A stretch of 64,000 nt of DNA from Penium margaritaceum (taxonomy: Eukaryota; Streptophyta; Zygnematophyceae; Desmidiales; Peniaceae): positions 49,923 through 113,922 of the forward strand of contig SZWC01004692.1 of assembly GCA_023375785.1 (NCBI GenBank). The letters are read 5' to 3'. The translations under genes and the position numbers were made by a program. Below the pieces are notes generated by a model, which had not been told where the DNA came from, did no database searches, and saw nothing but the letters and a program-made list of their open reading frames with translations. Shown here in pieces: positions 1-10,971 of the stretch (the stretch's first letter is position 1; each line of letters begins with the position of its first letter).

Positions 1-2264
1 GTCGTTGTCTATCACACACGTTCCTACGTGTGAGGATTTTTGACGGATGGGGGAGTCTGAGCCTACAAGCACCTCTCGTCCAGCTGATGTGTCTATTCAA
101 GCCCCCTCCACTTCTCGGTCTCCAGCTCTTGATGATCCAGCAATCATCACTGGCGGCCCAGAGACCTCTTCTGCCCAGGCTGTCTCTTCCCCTGTGCCCT
201 CGTGCCCCACAGACACCCATGATGTTGTCCCTCTGTCCACCAGTACTCTTCTCTCATGGGTGGTCCTGCTGCCACACCCAGTCCTGCATCTCCCATCAGT
301 TCACCAACCTCTCCTCCCACTACGTCACCTGCCCCTGTGCCTCAGTCCTCACCGGATGTGGTCACGCCTGTCTCTGAGCCTGTGGTGAGAGCCCATGCTA
401 CTCGCGTGAGCCCGGTGGTCGACTGCTCAACTGTTGGGCTTCGAAGTCCAGCAAGTGTCAGGTCCCACACCCAGGCGCTCCACTCGTAGTGTTGTGAGTG
501 GCGATCCCGGCACAAAGGCCCTGGGCCTGAGTTTCCGCACACACCACACAGAGGTCCATCCAACATGTCCGGTAGGACAAGATCTGGTCACTCATGAGTT
601 TTGTACTGCTTGTGATGCAGCAACTGACCTTGTGGCCGTCAGGTCCAGTTTTGAGGCGTGCGCACTTGCCACTCAGAGCTCTCCCTCGTTGGTGCCTGAT
701 TTGGACACACTGAGAAATGCCCTCTCATCAGAGGATGCCGAAGCCTGGCATGCTACCTACGAGGATGAGCTTTGTGCCATCCAAGAGCAAGGAGTTTTTG
801 AGCTAGTCGACCTTCCGGTTGGGAGGAAAGGTTATTCAGGCCAAGTAGGTCTTTCGCAAGAAGGTGAAGCCGGGTGGCTCACTGAAACGGTACAAGGCTC
901 GGTTGGTCGTCAAGGGGTGCTCTCAGATCAAGGACATTGATTTCACTGAGACCTTTGCCCTTGTCAGCCGCATGACCTAACCTCGCGCTCTGTTTGGTGT
1001 GGTGGCTCAGCATGACTGGGAACTACAGCAAATGGATGTAAACAATGTGTTCCTCCATGGCTCTCTGGATGAGGAGATTTATGTGGTCCAGCCACCAGGC
1101 TTTGAGGACGGTGACAAGGTCGGGCGCTCGCGCAAGTCCTTGTACGGACTCATACAGTCTCCTCGTTGCTGGAACCAGAAGATCACACGCACTCTGACTC
1201 GTACGTGATATATTCAAAGCGAGGCAGATCCCTCCCTCTTCATCCGACAGGTGCCTGATCGGTTCACCACAATCCTGGTCTACGTGGACGACCTCCTGAT
1301 CGTGTCTCCCTCCATGGAGGCTGTGTAGGAGGCCAAGGCGGTCCTCCAGACTGCCTATAGGTTGGAGGACCTTGGTCTTGTAGCGGTGTTTCTTGGCATG
1401 GAGATCGCATGAGACCGCAGACATCAGACGCTTCTATTGCATTAGGCCCGATACGCACGCGTTGTGGGGGAGCGCTTCAGTGACCTCCTTGGCACAATGC
1501 CTACAGCCTCCACACCTCTCACACCTGACAAGCAAGACGTACTGAAGGTGGACAATTCCACACAGCTGGGGGAGATAGTGGATGTGACCTTCTACCTCCA
1601 CCTCATCGGATCTCTGATGTACCTGGCCACTACCACACACCCCGATATCACTTTTGCCGTCAACCTCCTTGCACAGGTTTCACAAGCTCCACGTGCTAGA
1701 GCCCTCCAGGCAGCTGTGCAAGTGGTGCGGTACATGGTTTCCATGCCGTACCTTGGACTCTGCTTTCGCCGGCCATGTTCGGTGGTTCTTGACGGCTACA
1801 CCGACAGCGACTGGGCCTGGAGTCAAGATGGACGCAGTCGCACCGGTTACGTGTTCTTGCTCGGTGATACTGCTATGTCTTGGCACAATGGGAAGTAGGG
1901 CTGCATTGCACGTAGCTCGTCAGAGACAGAGTATGTTGCTCTGGGTGTAGGGGCTACTAAAGCAGTGTGGCTACAGTGCTTGTTCCTTGAGCTGGGTCAG
2001 TCAGTTGCTGCCATTGTGCTTCGCCGTGACAACCAGAGTACTCTTACCATTGCGGAGAACTCTGGTGTCTTTCATGCTTGCATGAAGCACATTGTGGTTG
2101 AGCATCACTTCATGCGTGATTTGGTGGAGCGACACGTGATCTCCGTCATATGGGTTAGCACTGACATGCAGCGTGCTGATTTCTTGACGAAGGCACTGGC
2201 GCGCAGGAAGTTTCTGGTGGCCATTCGTTTCGTTGGGCTTCGCCCCTTGCCGGAGAGTGGTTGA
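1..2264 (+). pseudogene. Ty1/copia polyprotein, 3' part (linker, reverse transcriptase, RNase H), broken
   Basis: The reading runs from a Ser/Pro/Thr-rich linker (about 47-430) through the RT entry segment near 700-830 (EAWHATYEDEL, then FELVDLPVGRK) into the RT core and RNase H. After about 829 the frame shifts by one, and everything to 2264 is in a single frame. In that frame I see [22 protein letters not shown] (about 1030), SLYGLIQSPRCWN, the catalytic YVDDLL at 1281-1298, the HLIGSLMYLATTTHPDI block, and an RNase H region with YTDSDWAWSQDGRSRTGY and SSSETEYVALG. It ends with ADFLTKAL, typical of the copia pol C-terminus. In-frame stops lie at 846, 978, 1206, 1326, 1410, 1443 and 1896. 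Gag, protease and integrase would lie upstream of the window. The protein would copy element RNA into cDNA inside virus-like particles, but this copy cannot be expressed intact. The family assignment is secure. Confidence 0.93.
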
Positions 2265-2362
2265 GTGCAGGGTGTGTTTGTGCCCGTGTCACGACTGTTT
2301 CTGCACTCCTTGTTGCACTCGTTTCAGCGCTGCACGTGTATGGACATGCGTACCATCGGGTC

Positions 2363-2371
2363 ATGGGGGAG
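2363..2371 (+). other. Polypurine tract of the copia element
   Basis: A short purine run, ATGGGGGAG, lies about 100 bp after the pol stop and directly before a TGTTGTGATT start. That is the usual place for the plus-strand primer next to a 3' LTR in copia elements. Confidence 0.6.
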
Positions 2372-2740
2372 TGTTGTGATTTGTGACATTCCTGTCGATC
2401 TGTACATTTTACTATGACCACTCGGCCATGTCCATGCTCGAGTAGATCCCTGATGCGGACCCAGGTGGCACCGGGGCATCGTTCGGTGGTGGACAACCTG
2501 CTCGGAGCTGATCAACGGTCGCCCCAGAGTCCTGGATGTTGTCTGAGACCTTTTGCAGTTTTTCTACAGCTTGTAAGGTTTTATCGGTTGACTGGCCGTG
2601 GGTCCCATTTGCATGTTTTTGCATGGTGTGTCCACCATTTGTTACTGGATGCTTGCATGTGACCAGTCGTAGCATCCGGCTTGAGATTCTGCACGTGTAG
2701 GTTCAGACGACGTAGCGTTCTGACCTGTCTACGCTCAGTA
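2372..2740 (+). repeat. Start of the copia 3' LTR (right edge uncertain)
   Basis: The sequence begins TGTTGTGATT right after the polypurine tract, as expected for an LTR. No second LTR of this element is inside the window, so the right end cannot be fixed by comparison. It may end near 2735 or extend to about 3010, where the satellite begins. No gene is visible between 2270 and 3010. Confidence 0.5.
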
Positions 2741-3009
2741 AAGGCAAAAACCGTGGTTTTGGGCCGGTTTTAGGACAGACCTTGCACTGTCGCGTGCAAC
2801 ACCCGCCGTGCGCCGTGGCAGGTACTTATACCATGGAACTATCATTTGTCATTTCTCTCTGCAAATGTTATTGAAGCATTCTGACACTTTGCCTTGTGTC
2901 TCTTAGCCAGACTCTTGCCGTTGTGTGTACGACCTGTGACTGTCGTCACCGTCTGACCAGGCACTGACGCCTTGTCAGCGGCTGTGTCGTTGGAAGCTTC
3001 CACAAATAT

Positions 3010-4330
3010 TCTCAATGACATTACACACCATGATGCGAAGCAATATGACAGTGCATGAAACGACACAAATTTATGTGATGCGACGCTACAAAACATGGCA
3101 TGATCTGATACGAAACAGAACAATGCAACACGACATGACATGTTACGACACAACAAAAAATGATACTATGTCACCCAACACGACTAAACACGACACGGCA
3201 CCACACAACACAACATAACACAACAAGACATGATGCGACTTAACACAACATGACATGACACGACGTGATACGACATGACACGACACGAGACGACAGGGCA
3301 AGAAGTGCCAAGACTTGACAAGACACGACACGACACGACATGACATGAGACGACACGACACGATACAACACAAAACGATACGACACGACACGATACGACA
3401 CAAAACGATACGACACAACACGATACAGCACGAAACGACCCTACATGACATTACATGACACGACATGGCACGACACAACACGACAAGACACAACACAACA
3501 TATTACGACACGACAGGACACGATACGACACGACACGACACGACACGACACGACACGACACGACACGACACGACACGACACGACACGACACGACACGACG
3601 CGACACGNNNNNNNNNNNNNNNNNNNNNNNNNNNNNNNNNNNNNNNNNNNNNNNNNNNNNNNNNNNNNNNNNNNNNNNNNNNNNNNNNNNNNNNNNNGAC
3701 ACGATACGACACGACACGACACGACACGACACGACACGACGGGACACGTCATGACACGACACGATAGGACACGAAACGACACGACATAACACAACACTAT
3801 AGGACATGACACGACATGGCACGACACAACACAACACAACACAACACAACACAACACAACACAACACAACACAACACAACACAACACAACACAACACAAC
3901 ACAACACAACACAACACGACATGACATGAAATGATGCGAGACAACACAAACTGATACCATACGACAGGATACGATACGACACGGCACGACACGACATAGC
4001 ACGACATGACACGACACGACACGACACGACACGACACGACACGACACAAAACGACACGACACGAAACGGCACGACATGACACGACACGACATGACACGAC
4101 ACAGCACGACACGACACCACATGACACGACACAACACGACACGACACAACACGACACAACATGACACAGTACGACACGACACGAGAAGACATGACACAAC
4201 ACGATACGACACGACACGACACGGCATTACACGACACGACACACCATGATATGATACGACATGACTCAACACGGATCTGACACGACACAACACGACACTA
4301 CATGAAAGGACAAGCAACAATACAACAAGA
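3010..4330. repeat. Pentanucleotide satellite (ACGAC / ACAAC type)
   Basis: About 1.3 kb of 5-bp tandem units, mostly CGACA with variants TGACA, CGATA and CAACA. Order is loose at both edges and strict near 3535-3607 and 3698-3735. From about 3826 to 3915 the array switches to a uniform CAACA variant, indicating a local expansion of that subtype. All six frames are open for long stretches because the 5-bp period lacks stops. The resulting Cys/Val/Ser/Arg or Asp/Thr/Arg/His 'proteins' are artefacts. The array is interrupted by an assembly gap. Confidence 0.95.
3608..3697. other. Assembly gap (90 N)
   Basis: A run of N inside the pentanucleotide satellite. The true array length is unknown. Confidence 0.99.
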
Positions 4331-4402
4331 CAAAAAATGACACAACTTCTCAAAGTGGGAGATTACGATGGCATGCGTCTACCTCATGAAGCGAGGTGGT
4401 CA

Positions 4403-5158
4403 CTAATGTAAAATCACCTCCAAAAGAATGCTGTCAGCCGTGGATGTGACGCTTTCGTGCCAGACTCGGTGCTGCAGTAATCTCGGAGGAGGACTCGACG
4501 AAAGTACTAAAAAACACTGAGAACATTCCGTGCGGAGGTCAACTGCACCTTGTGCTCCAACTCGTACTGCACATGAACAATTTGGACCATCCTTGACCAC
4601 AAATTTGTAATACACGTGGGCATACAGATGAATGGAAGACACTGCATTGTGGAGATGCTCACAAACCTGAGACACCTTCTCATTTGCACTCTCCACCCAT
4701 GGAAAAATGGCCCACTGTGCGTCCTCTGGGAGCACAAACGCTGATCTAGGCAGAAAGTAGGCATTCCTCTCAAGAGGGATTCCAGCGAGGGTCAGCCCAA
4801 TACCACGAAAAACAAAACCGATGTAGCAGAAAGCAAGAGTGTCATTCTTTACTCCATGCCAACGACCAGCCGTGGCAATGTCGCTTTGGTGACAACCATG
4901 TAATGCACAGAAGATTGCTACTGATGGCCGAAAGGCATGCAAAACCTTCACCGTGGAAACCTTGCCCTCCTTGAACACCCTTTGGATGTACTTGGACTGA
5001 CCCTGTTGAGTCATCTCTGAGCATGTGACTGTAGGTTTGTTGGCCATAGGACAATTTCCTTCCTGCAATGACCGTTGACAATGCATTTGAAAAGAACGAG
5101 TAGGATATGAGGTCCTTAACCATAGGCCTGGACATGACGTAGGAGGGTACAAGATGAC
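4403..5158 (-). pseudogene. Crypton-type tyrosine recombinase, C-terminal part
   Basis: On the minus strand an open frame from about 5158 to 4403 has the order of conserved blocks seen in the C-terminal half of Crypton tyrosine recombinases. First comes a LRTSYPTRSF segment, then KVLHAFRPSV with the His and Arg of the catalytic region (about 4928-4942), then IATAGRWHG (about 4855-4878). Next are CYIGFVF with the candidate nucleophilic Tyr (near 4823), LAGIPLERNAYFLPR, and a terminal IFPWVE. Crypton recombinases cut and rejoin DNA through a phosphotyrosine to move a circular intermediate. The start and N-terminal half are missing: above about 5158 the frame is only the antisense of a gypsy integrase. 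The typical Arg-to-Gly/Ala-rich block after the first Arg is altered (PSVAIFCALHG), so activity is doubtful. Domain call is by recalled family pattern; no search was run. Confidence 0.72.
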
Positions 5159-5166
5159 ATGGGAGA

Positions 5167-6490
5167 GGCGACCCATGTCTTCGGAATAAGGCTTGTAACA
5201 AGAAGCCTGCTGGACTCCTCCAACAGTTTCCCATTCTTGGGATTCCATGGGAGTGCATCAGCATGGACTTCATTATTGGTCTTCCCGACAAGGCTCGTGG
5301 CCACGATGCAATACTAGTGGTTGTGGATCTTCTGACAAAGATGACATACTTCATTCCTACAACCACTGACGTGAACGCAAAAGAGACTGCTCGTCTCTTC
5401 TTTGAGGGTGTTGTAAAGTACCACGGCTTACCGTTGTGCATCATCTCCGATCAAGTTAAAAAAATTGCTAGTAAGTTCTGGCAAAAGATGCACGAGTACT
5501 TCTGCAGCAAGTCGCAGATGTCGACAACGTTTCTCCCTCAAACCGACGGAAAAATAGAGTGCATGAACCGCACTCTAGAATAAATGGATCGCATGTACGT
5601 GGACCCTGCCATGAATGACGGACGAATTCCTAGCACCGGTAGAGTTTGCGGTGAATAACTCGGTGAACAAGTCTACACAGTAAAAAAAACATGTGAACAC
5701 TAGTCCTCATCCAGTGGTGCCCTCTTCATTGGTGAAGAGTAGGAGTACAGGAGGACAGGTTCCTTCTGCTCAAGCCTTTGCCGAGCTCATTGAATCCTTG
5801 TTACAGGAGGCAAATGGTCACCTTCAAGCTGCTTGGCAATGACAAAAGACATATGCCGACAAAAGTCGCCGTGAGGTCTCGTTTGACATCGGTGACAAAG
5901 TGTTGCTTAGCATTAAGAATCTCCGGCTGAAGTCACCAAAGGTGTAAAAACTTCTACCGAAGTTGATTGGGCCGTTTCCCATCGTTGCAAGCATTGGGCC
6001 AGTGGCATACCGATTGTTACTTCCGCCGAGTATGAAGATACATGACGTGTTTCGTGTGAGCCTATTGGATCCATGCACGGCAGAGGGAACCGTTCAGCCA
6101 CCACTAGCAGTCCTTGCTACCGATGGCCAATACAAGGTTTTTCGCCTACTCCAACACCGATAGCGTACTCTCCAGTCGCGGGTTGTTAGGGAATACCGCG
6201 TTCATTGGGCCGGGTGTGGACCTGAACATATCTCATGGGAGTCCAAATCTCGGTTGTCCACAATGGTGGTCAATGAGTATTGGAGCGAGTTGGCAGCTCG
6301 CACGGATCGACGCGTGTTAGGGACACCACCTAAACGTGGAAAAATTGAACAATATTCCCGCAGGGCGGCATTCATGGACTGTAACCATAGGAGGTTGGGG
6401 ACGCCCAACATGGTTGTCGCATGGACACTCCAGCCTAAAGCGGGGAGGCCGCTAGCCAAGCAGACCGACAAGCTGCAGCTTAGGTCCAAG
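5167..6490 (+). pseudogene. Ty3/gypsy integrase with chromodomain-like C-terminus, broken
   Basis: The frame enters at the end of the zinc-binding segment (GDPCLRNKAC, 5167-5196; the first Cys of CxxC is Gly), then KKPAGLLQQFPI and PWECISMDFIIGLP, where the first catalytic Asp sits (5266-5268). The second catalytic region is degenerate (IISDQVKK rather than SDRD). The QTDGKIECMNRTLE block with the Glu is at about 5545-5580, followed by a TAA at 5581. A second frame then carries the integrase C-terminal region (GDKVLLSIKNLRLK, IGPFPIVASIGPVAYRLLLPPSMKIHDVFRVSLLDP, about 5890-6075). After another stop comes a chromodomain-like stretch (REYRVHWAGCGPEHISWES, about 6199-6255; VNEYWSEL). RT and RNase H are absent and no LTR could be recognised. 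Confidence 0.88.
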
Positions 6491-6624
6491 TGACATGTAC
6501 GTGTTCATGTTTAGCTGGTGATTGAAATTATTAATCTTCTTTCATAATGTTGACGACTCACTATCGGACAATCTTGCTTGTTCATGAACCGAGACAATTC
6601 ATGATAAGTGGAAAGGAATGTAGC

Positions 6625-6687
6625 GGGAGGGCCGGTTCAGCCCTCCCTCTTTGTTGAAGCGAGGGGTGGTTGCACACCACCCCTCGC
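6625..6687. repeat. Two adjacent perfect hairpins in a GC-rich block
   Basis: GGGAGGGC (6625-6632) pairs with GCCCTCCC (6640-6647) across a 7-nt loop. GCGAGGGGTGGT (6659-6670) pairs with ACCACCCCTCGC (6676-6687) across a 5-nt loop. They sit at the left edge of a CCGG-rich stretch (about 6690-6830). Function is unknown; they could be remains of an element end. Confidence 0.6.
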
Positions 6688-6689
6688 AT

Positions 6690-7330
6690 CAGTAAGGGCT
6701 GGCCGACGGACAGTACTTCGCTGGCCGCCGGCCAACTCGGTGCCGGCCGGCTAGACGGCCGGCTGCCAGCCAAGTGACCGGCCGGCCACGAGCCGGCCAG
6801 CAGCCAGCCGCCAATCACGGCCTCAGCCAGATTGCCTCGAGGACGAGGACTCGTGGCCTCATGCCCTCGCCCCCAATTTCCCTCCTCGCAAGCGAACGAG
6901 TGAGGACGAGGGAGGGGGACGAGGGACGAGAGGCGAGAGATCCTGGCGCGAAATTGCCAGCGTGCCTCGCACACGACGATTTCACGTCAGAACGTCATAA
7001 ACGCAAATCGAAGTTTGTTTGAGACGAACTTTGACATAAAGTAAAGAAATATCTCGTTCGAACGCACGAGTTCGAGGTAAAAATTCCCGGTTTGGGTCCC
7101 AAAACCAGTGGTAAGGCTAAAAACGGAAATGGGCCTCCAGAGACTCGAAATCTTCGAGTCTCCCTGGTTTGGGTCGTTGATGACGATCGCTCCTCAGTCC
7201 TGCGAAGGGGGTAAACCCCTGACGCGGACTGAGATCGCTATTCTGCGAACTCTGTCGATGACTTCAGAGCAGGAGCTAGAGAATTGAACCGTTACAATAC
7301 ACATGTTCCAGAAAATGCGTTTTCTTGGCA
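6690..7330. other. GC-rich non-coding stretch with a 10-bp hairpin at 7140-7162
   Basis: The first part is dominated by repeated GCCGGCC/AGCCGGC words, the middle by GAGGACGAGG words. GAGACTCGAA (7140-7149) pairs perfectly with TTCGAGTCTC (7153-7162) across a 3-nt loop. Short open frames on both strands follow the biased composition and show no domain. Confidence 0.5.
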
Positions 7331-7359
7331 GAAGGTCTACGACTCCATGGTCTTGAGGA

Positions 7360-7740
7360 GCCCCCTCAGTGCAAAGCCGTAAGCCGCTAAGCCCCTGCCG
7401 CTGAGCCCCTGTCGCTTAGCCCGTGTCGTTGAGCCCCTGCCCATGAGCCCTTACCACTGAGCTCCTGCGGCGGAGCCCATGCCGTGTTGAGCCCCTCGGC
7501 CACTGAGATCATGAGTCGCTTAGCACCTGAGCCACTGAGCCCTTGAGCCACTGAGCCCCTAAGCCGCTGAGCACTTGAGCTGCTCAACCCTTGAGCCGCT
7601 CAACCCCTGAGCCGGTGGACCCCTTAGCCGGTGAGTACCTGAGCCGCTGAGCCCCTTAGCCGCAAAGAGTCGTCGAGCCTTTCAATTTTAAAGAACCGTT
7701 GAGTCCCTGAGCCGTTGAGCCCCTCAACCCTAAAGCGTTG
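7360..7740. repeat. Degenerate minisatellite of 'GCCGCTGAGCCCCTgA' units
   Basis: About 380 bp built from loosely repeated 15- to 16-bp words such as GAGCCGCTGAGCCCCT and GAGCCACTGAGCCCTT. The minus-strand frame through it reads as a Ser/Gly/Ala/Gln-rich repeat and is not taken as a gene. Confidence 0.8.
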
Positions 7741-8444
7741 ATCACCGCTAACTTGCCTAGCCGATGAGGCGCGCAGAGCCGCTGAAGTTAGTGGTTGGGA
7801 TGAGTCAAGAGACCACAGTAGCGTGAGGTGAGATTGAGGGACGTCCCCTCAGCCACGGAAGCACAGGGTAAGCACCTTCAAATTGGGTCGTTGTGACTAA
7901 GTCTTTCGATGCTGTCAAGAGGAACGAAGTAGGAGGCGGCCGTGAGGCAGTTTGGCGGCAGTGGGATGAGGAAAAAAAATGGAAAAAAGGGCCAAGGAGG
8001 GGCCATAGACCGACATTTCACGGCTTGTGTTACTATTGACAGAAGCGCTGAAGCTTTGTTTGCTTTGGATGGGGTTTGAGACCCTTTGAGGGAGTTCCAA
8101 TGATAAAGGTTTTTTTTTTTCCCCGTCTGATGCTCCAGACCTGCCCGTCAAAGTTTTGGTGGCCGTCTCCCTTGCCGGTGGACGTTTATGTCGATCCAAT
8201 ATCTAAGGCCCCGATCGGTTAGAAAGTTACCATCGTACGCTTTTTGGTGTGGTATTTCCAGTTTTTCCCGCTTTGTCCTGGTGGTCCAGGGTATCTGAGA
8301 TACCCAAATCCCGCTGTCCCACTGAGACACAACTCGAGTGTCCTCGCTGTACCACTGCCTCATAGATGGGGTGTCCCGTTTGTACGGGTATGCTCGTGTT
8401 GTCCCCACTTGAATGCAGCTATGATGAACTGCACCTTCGCTTCC
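7741..8444. other. Intergenic, no gene recognised
   Basis: Mixed composition with an A-run near 7972-7986 and a T-run at 8110-8121. Open frames are short and show no recognisable motif. Confidence 0.5.
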
Positions 8445-8901
8445 AATGACCGGGGCTAGATTGTTGTGAGTGGGAACTGCAATTCCACCCACACACATCC
8501 TTTTCCACCCACCCGTCTTGTTGATGGGCGTGGTGGACGTAGCAAAAGTGGGTGGAGGACCAACTTAGGAGGGGACACTCTATTATGTGGCGCAAACGTT
8601 TTCCGACCATACCTCCTGGTTTGCATGCATCTTTGTACATGTGAGGCGACGCAATCGACACTGTTGGGAAGTGAAAATTCGGACACAGACGTGTCCAAAT
8701 GTTTCCCGTGAAAACAAAAAGTGCATTGCTTTGACGAGTTCAGCGGACAGTAGCAGGCGTCGGTGACCTGGAAGTAGGTGGGGATGGCGTTTTCAACCCA
8801 ATCTGCGAGGACAAAATTTCCTGGGACCCAGAGAATAACGTCAGAAACATGGGTGTGTGGATTCTCTGTCCCCACTCACAGCAATCCAGCCACGGCCAAT
8901 G
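8445..8901. mobile_element. Non-autonomous TIR element (MITE-like), ~457 bp
   Basis: The left end (about 8445-8503) and the reverse complement of the right end (about 8845-8901) match over roughly 55-60 bp with mismatches. The best part is GGCTAGATTGTTGTGAGTGGG at the left against GGCTGGATTGCTGTGAGTGGG at the right, followed on both sides by an AATTCCAC / GAATCCAC block and a CACACA-rich segment. No transposase frame is inside. The outer boundary and target duplication could not be fixed, so the superfamily is not assigned. Confidence 0.6.
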
Positions 8902-10390
8902 TCAAAGTCCGCCTCCTCCACATGCCGATCCGCAAAGCGCAAGGTGATGCAGCAAACCGCAAGAATATGACATCTGGCCCGAGGATGAAGCGAAGCTCAC
9001 GAAGGTGGCAACGGAATCCAAGGCACCATGTTGATGTCCTGAGATTTATACACGATGTTAGCATCTAGATTAAATAGCGGCTTGCTACAGTTTTGCCATT
9101 TTCCTTGCGTCATGAATCTTTCAAACGTGCATTTTTGCACGTACAAGGACCTATCCTCTGGATTACGTGGAACATGGCTGACAGGTTCTCCGGAAGAGAC
9201 GAGCATGGCCCTAGAATATCATCATCTCGTGATATTAAGGGTTTGTGTTGATGCATTGAGATGCTCCCGCGATGCTAGACTCGAGATGAACTCACGGTTT
9301 GCTACAGTAATGCGATGTTTCTATGCATATAAACATCAAGAAAGTACTAATTGGTAACTTCCACAATCTGTCTACGCGCAAACGTGGAACCGTGGTCTTA
9401 ACTTCGAGAGCAATGTCCTACATCCGCCCAGCATCACTCGCCATCACAATATTAGGCGAGATTCCCACATTCTGACTTTTGTATGGGTTGCTTGGTCACT
9501 TGAGAAAACGGAGGCATGATTTTCAAAATTCTCTGACGGGTGCACCAAAAATATATTTACTTAAGGACAGCTGTCGATTATCCTTAGATTTACAATCGGG
9601 CACTCGATCTTGTGGGGAAATGGAATTCCTAAAAACTTCATCGCGAAGCGAGATGGTGAAAACACTGTTCGCTGTGCTGTAGCGATTTTTCAATATCACG
9701 GAGCAAGCCCGAGTCGCACGATGTGAAAATCGGCAATATCACCGGCGTCGCTGAAGATGTCATTGAGTTACGAATCAATGCCGGCGGAGCGAATCTACTT
9801 GAGGCCAGCGTTGCAAAGACGTCAGGTGAAAGTGCGACATTGTAGTGTTTTTTAGCGACGGTTACCGCGAAAGGGCGAACATCTTCATCAAGATGCAGGC
9901 CCCTCAATGCATCAACACAGTCCCTCATCAATTTTCTCTCTTTCTGGTGTTCCAACTATTTACCTTGCCATTTCTGAGAACACGGTATTTTTTAGAAAAA
10001 TTCCTTGTATGCCTAAGAAAGGATGAAAGGTCGTGTTTCCTCTTAAGAACTCCTGTCAAAGACCGCTAGACCTGTATCTTCCTGTTTCTTCTGGAAGTTA
10101 TTAAAAACATTATCGCAATGCTCCTTTCTGAAAGCATGCTTTCCGATGATACATGGTTTTCCCGACATCATAGGGCAAATCCTAGTCGCTCGATGGATAA
10201 ATCGCAAACATCACGGTGCCTGCTGAAGATCTCTAGGTGATGGTGGCCGGCAAAATCTACATGACGCCAGCGGACAATGGAGGCGAGGCAAAAATACAAC
10301 ACTCGTCTATTCTGTAGCGACTGTTGCAACAAAACAACCTCCATCAGCATCTAGATGCTCGCACCTCCAGGACATCAACACGGTGCCTAA
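8902..10390. repeat. Gene-free DNA with several copies of a small dispersed repeat in both orientations
   Basis: A motif of the form TTTTCAATATCA..G..AA..CC.AGTCG..CGATG occurs near 9686-9722 and 10160-10195, and again near 10762-10803 inside the next element. Its flanking segment (GTAGCGAC...CATCA..ATG....CATCAACAC) recurs near 9842-9916 and 10308-10380. Inverted versions (GTTGATG...GATGCTAG...TTTGCTACAGT) occur near 9030-9100 and 9245-9310. No open frame in this stretch shows a protein motif. Confidence 0.5.
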
Positions 10391-10971
10391 CAGGTAGTGC
10401 GGTAAACTCAATGATGTCAATATCTAGGTGCGCGATATACAGCGGGGCTGCATGTATACAAAAACTCGACTTGTATCGGTGCTGACATCAAGAAAACAAT
10501 GGATGAAAATCCTACTCAAGGTTAGGCAATGTTTTCGGACAGATTTCCAGTCATGTTCTCCACAGCATCGAACATCGCTACTTTATCGTCCACTGTGATG
10601 CATACATCGTGTTTTCAGCATTGTCCAGCGTTCGCTCTCTCTTATGTCTACCTTCAAAGAACTCCGTTCTGAATAACACACAGTCGCTAGTGGTCGATTG
10701 GTTCATGATCTTGTCAAATATTTACTTTGTATCATAAAAAAGATGATTTGGAGTGATATAGCCAATTTTCAATATCATAGCCAATGACCCAGTCGTTAGA
10801 TGCTAGTATCGCGTATAGAAAGTAGGGGGTATGCCCCATTTTTGCGATGAAAATCCCTACAAGAATCATGAATGATTTTATTTTTGGTGGCTTTGTCCTA
10901 TCCAGCCTTCGTACCCCCAATATCGCCCGATACTCATATCGGGCGATTCTGAAAGTTTACCGCACTACCTG
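10391..10971. mobile_element. TIR element with TAA target duplications (PIF/Harbinger-like MITE candidate)
   Basis: Perfect 18-bp terminal inverted repeats CAGGTAGTGCGGTAAACT at 10391-10408 and, inverted, at 10954-10971. They are flanked by direct TAA at 10388-10390 and 10972-10974. The 581-bp interior has no transposase frame, so the copy would need enzyme from elsewhere. A 3-bp TWA duplication is typical of PIF/Harbinger elements, but the TIR does not start with the usual GG, so the superfamily is tentative. A 10-bp perfect hairpin (ATCGCCCGAT / ATCGGGCGAT, 10922-10947) lies just inside the right end. Confidence 0.75.

Noticed and set aside
3143-4353. Long Cys/Val/Ser/Arg and Asp/Thr/Arg/His frames on both strands
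   Set aside because: They come from a 5-bp repeat that lacks stop codons in every frame and even run through the assembly gap.
4842-5444. 200-codon minus-strand frame overlapping the Crypton
   Set aside because: It is a different frame of the Crypton strand that runs into antisense integrase. The conserved Crypton blocks are in the 4403-5248 frame.
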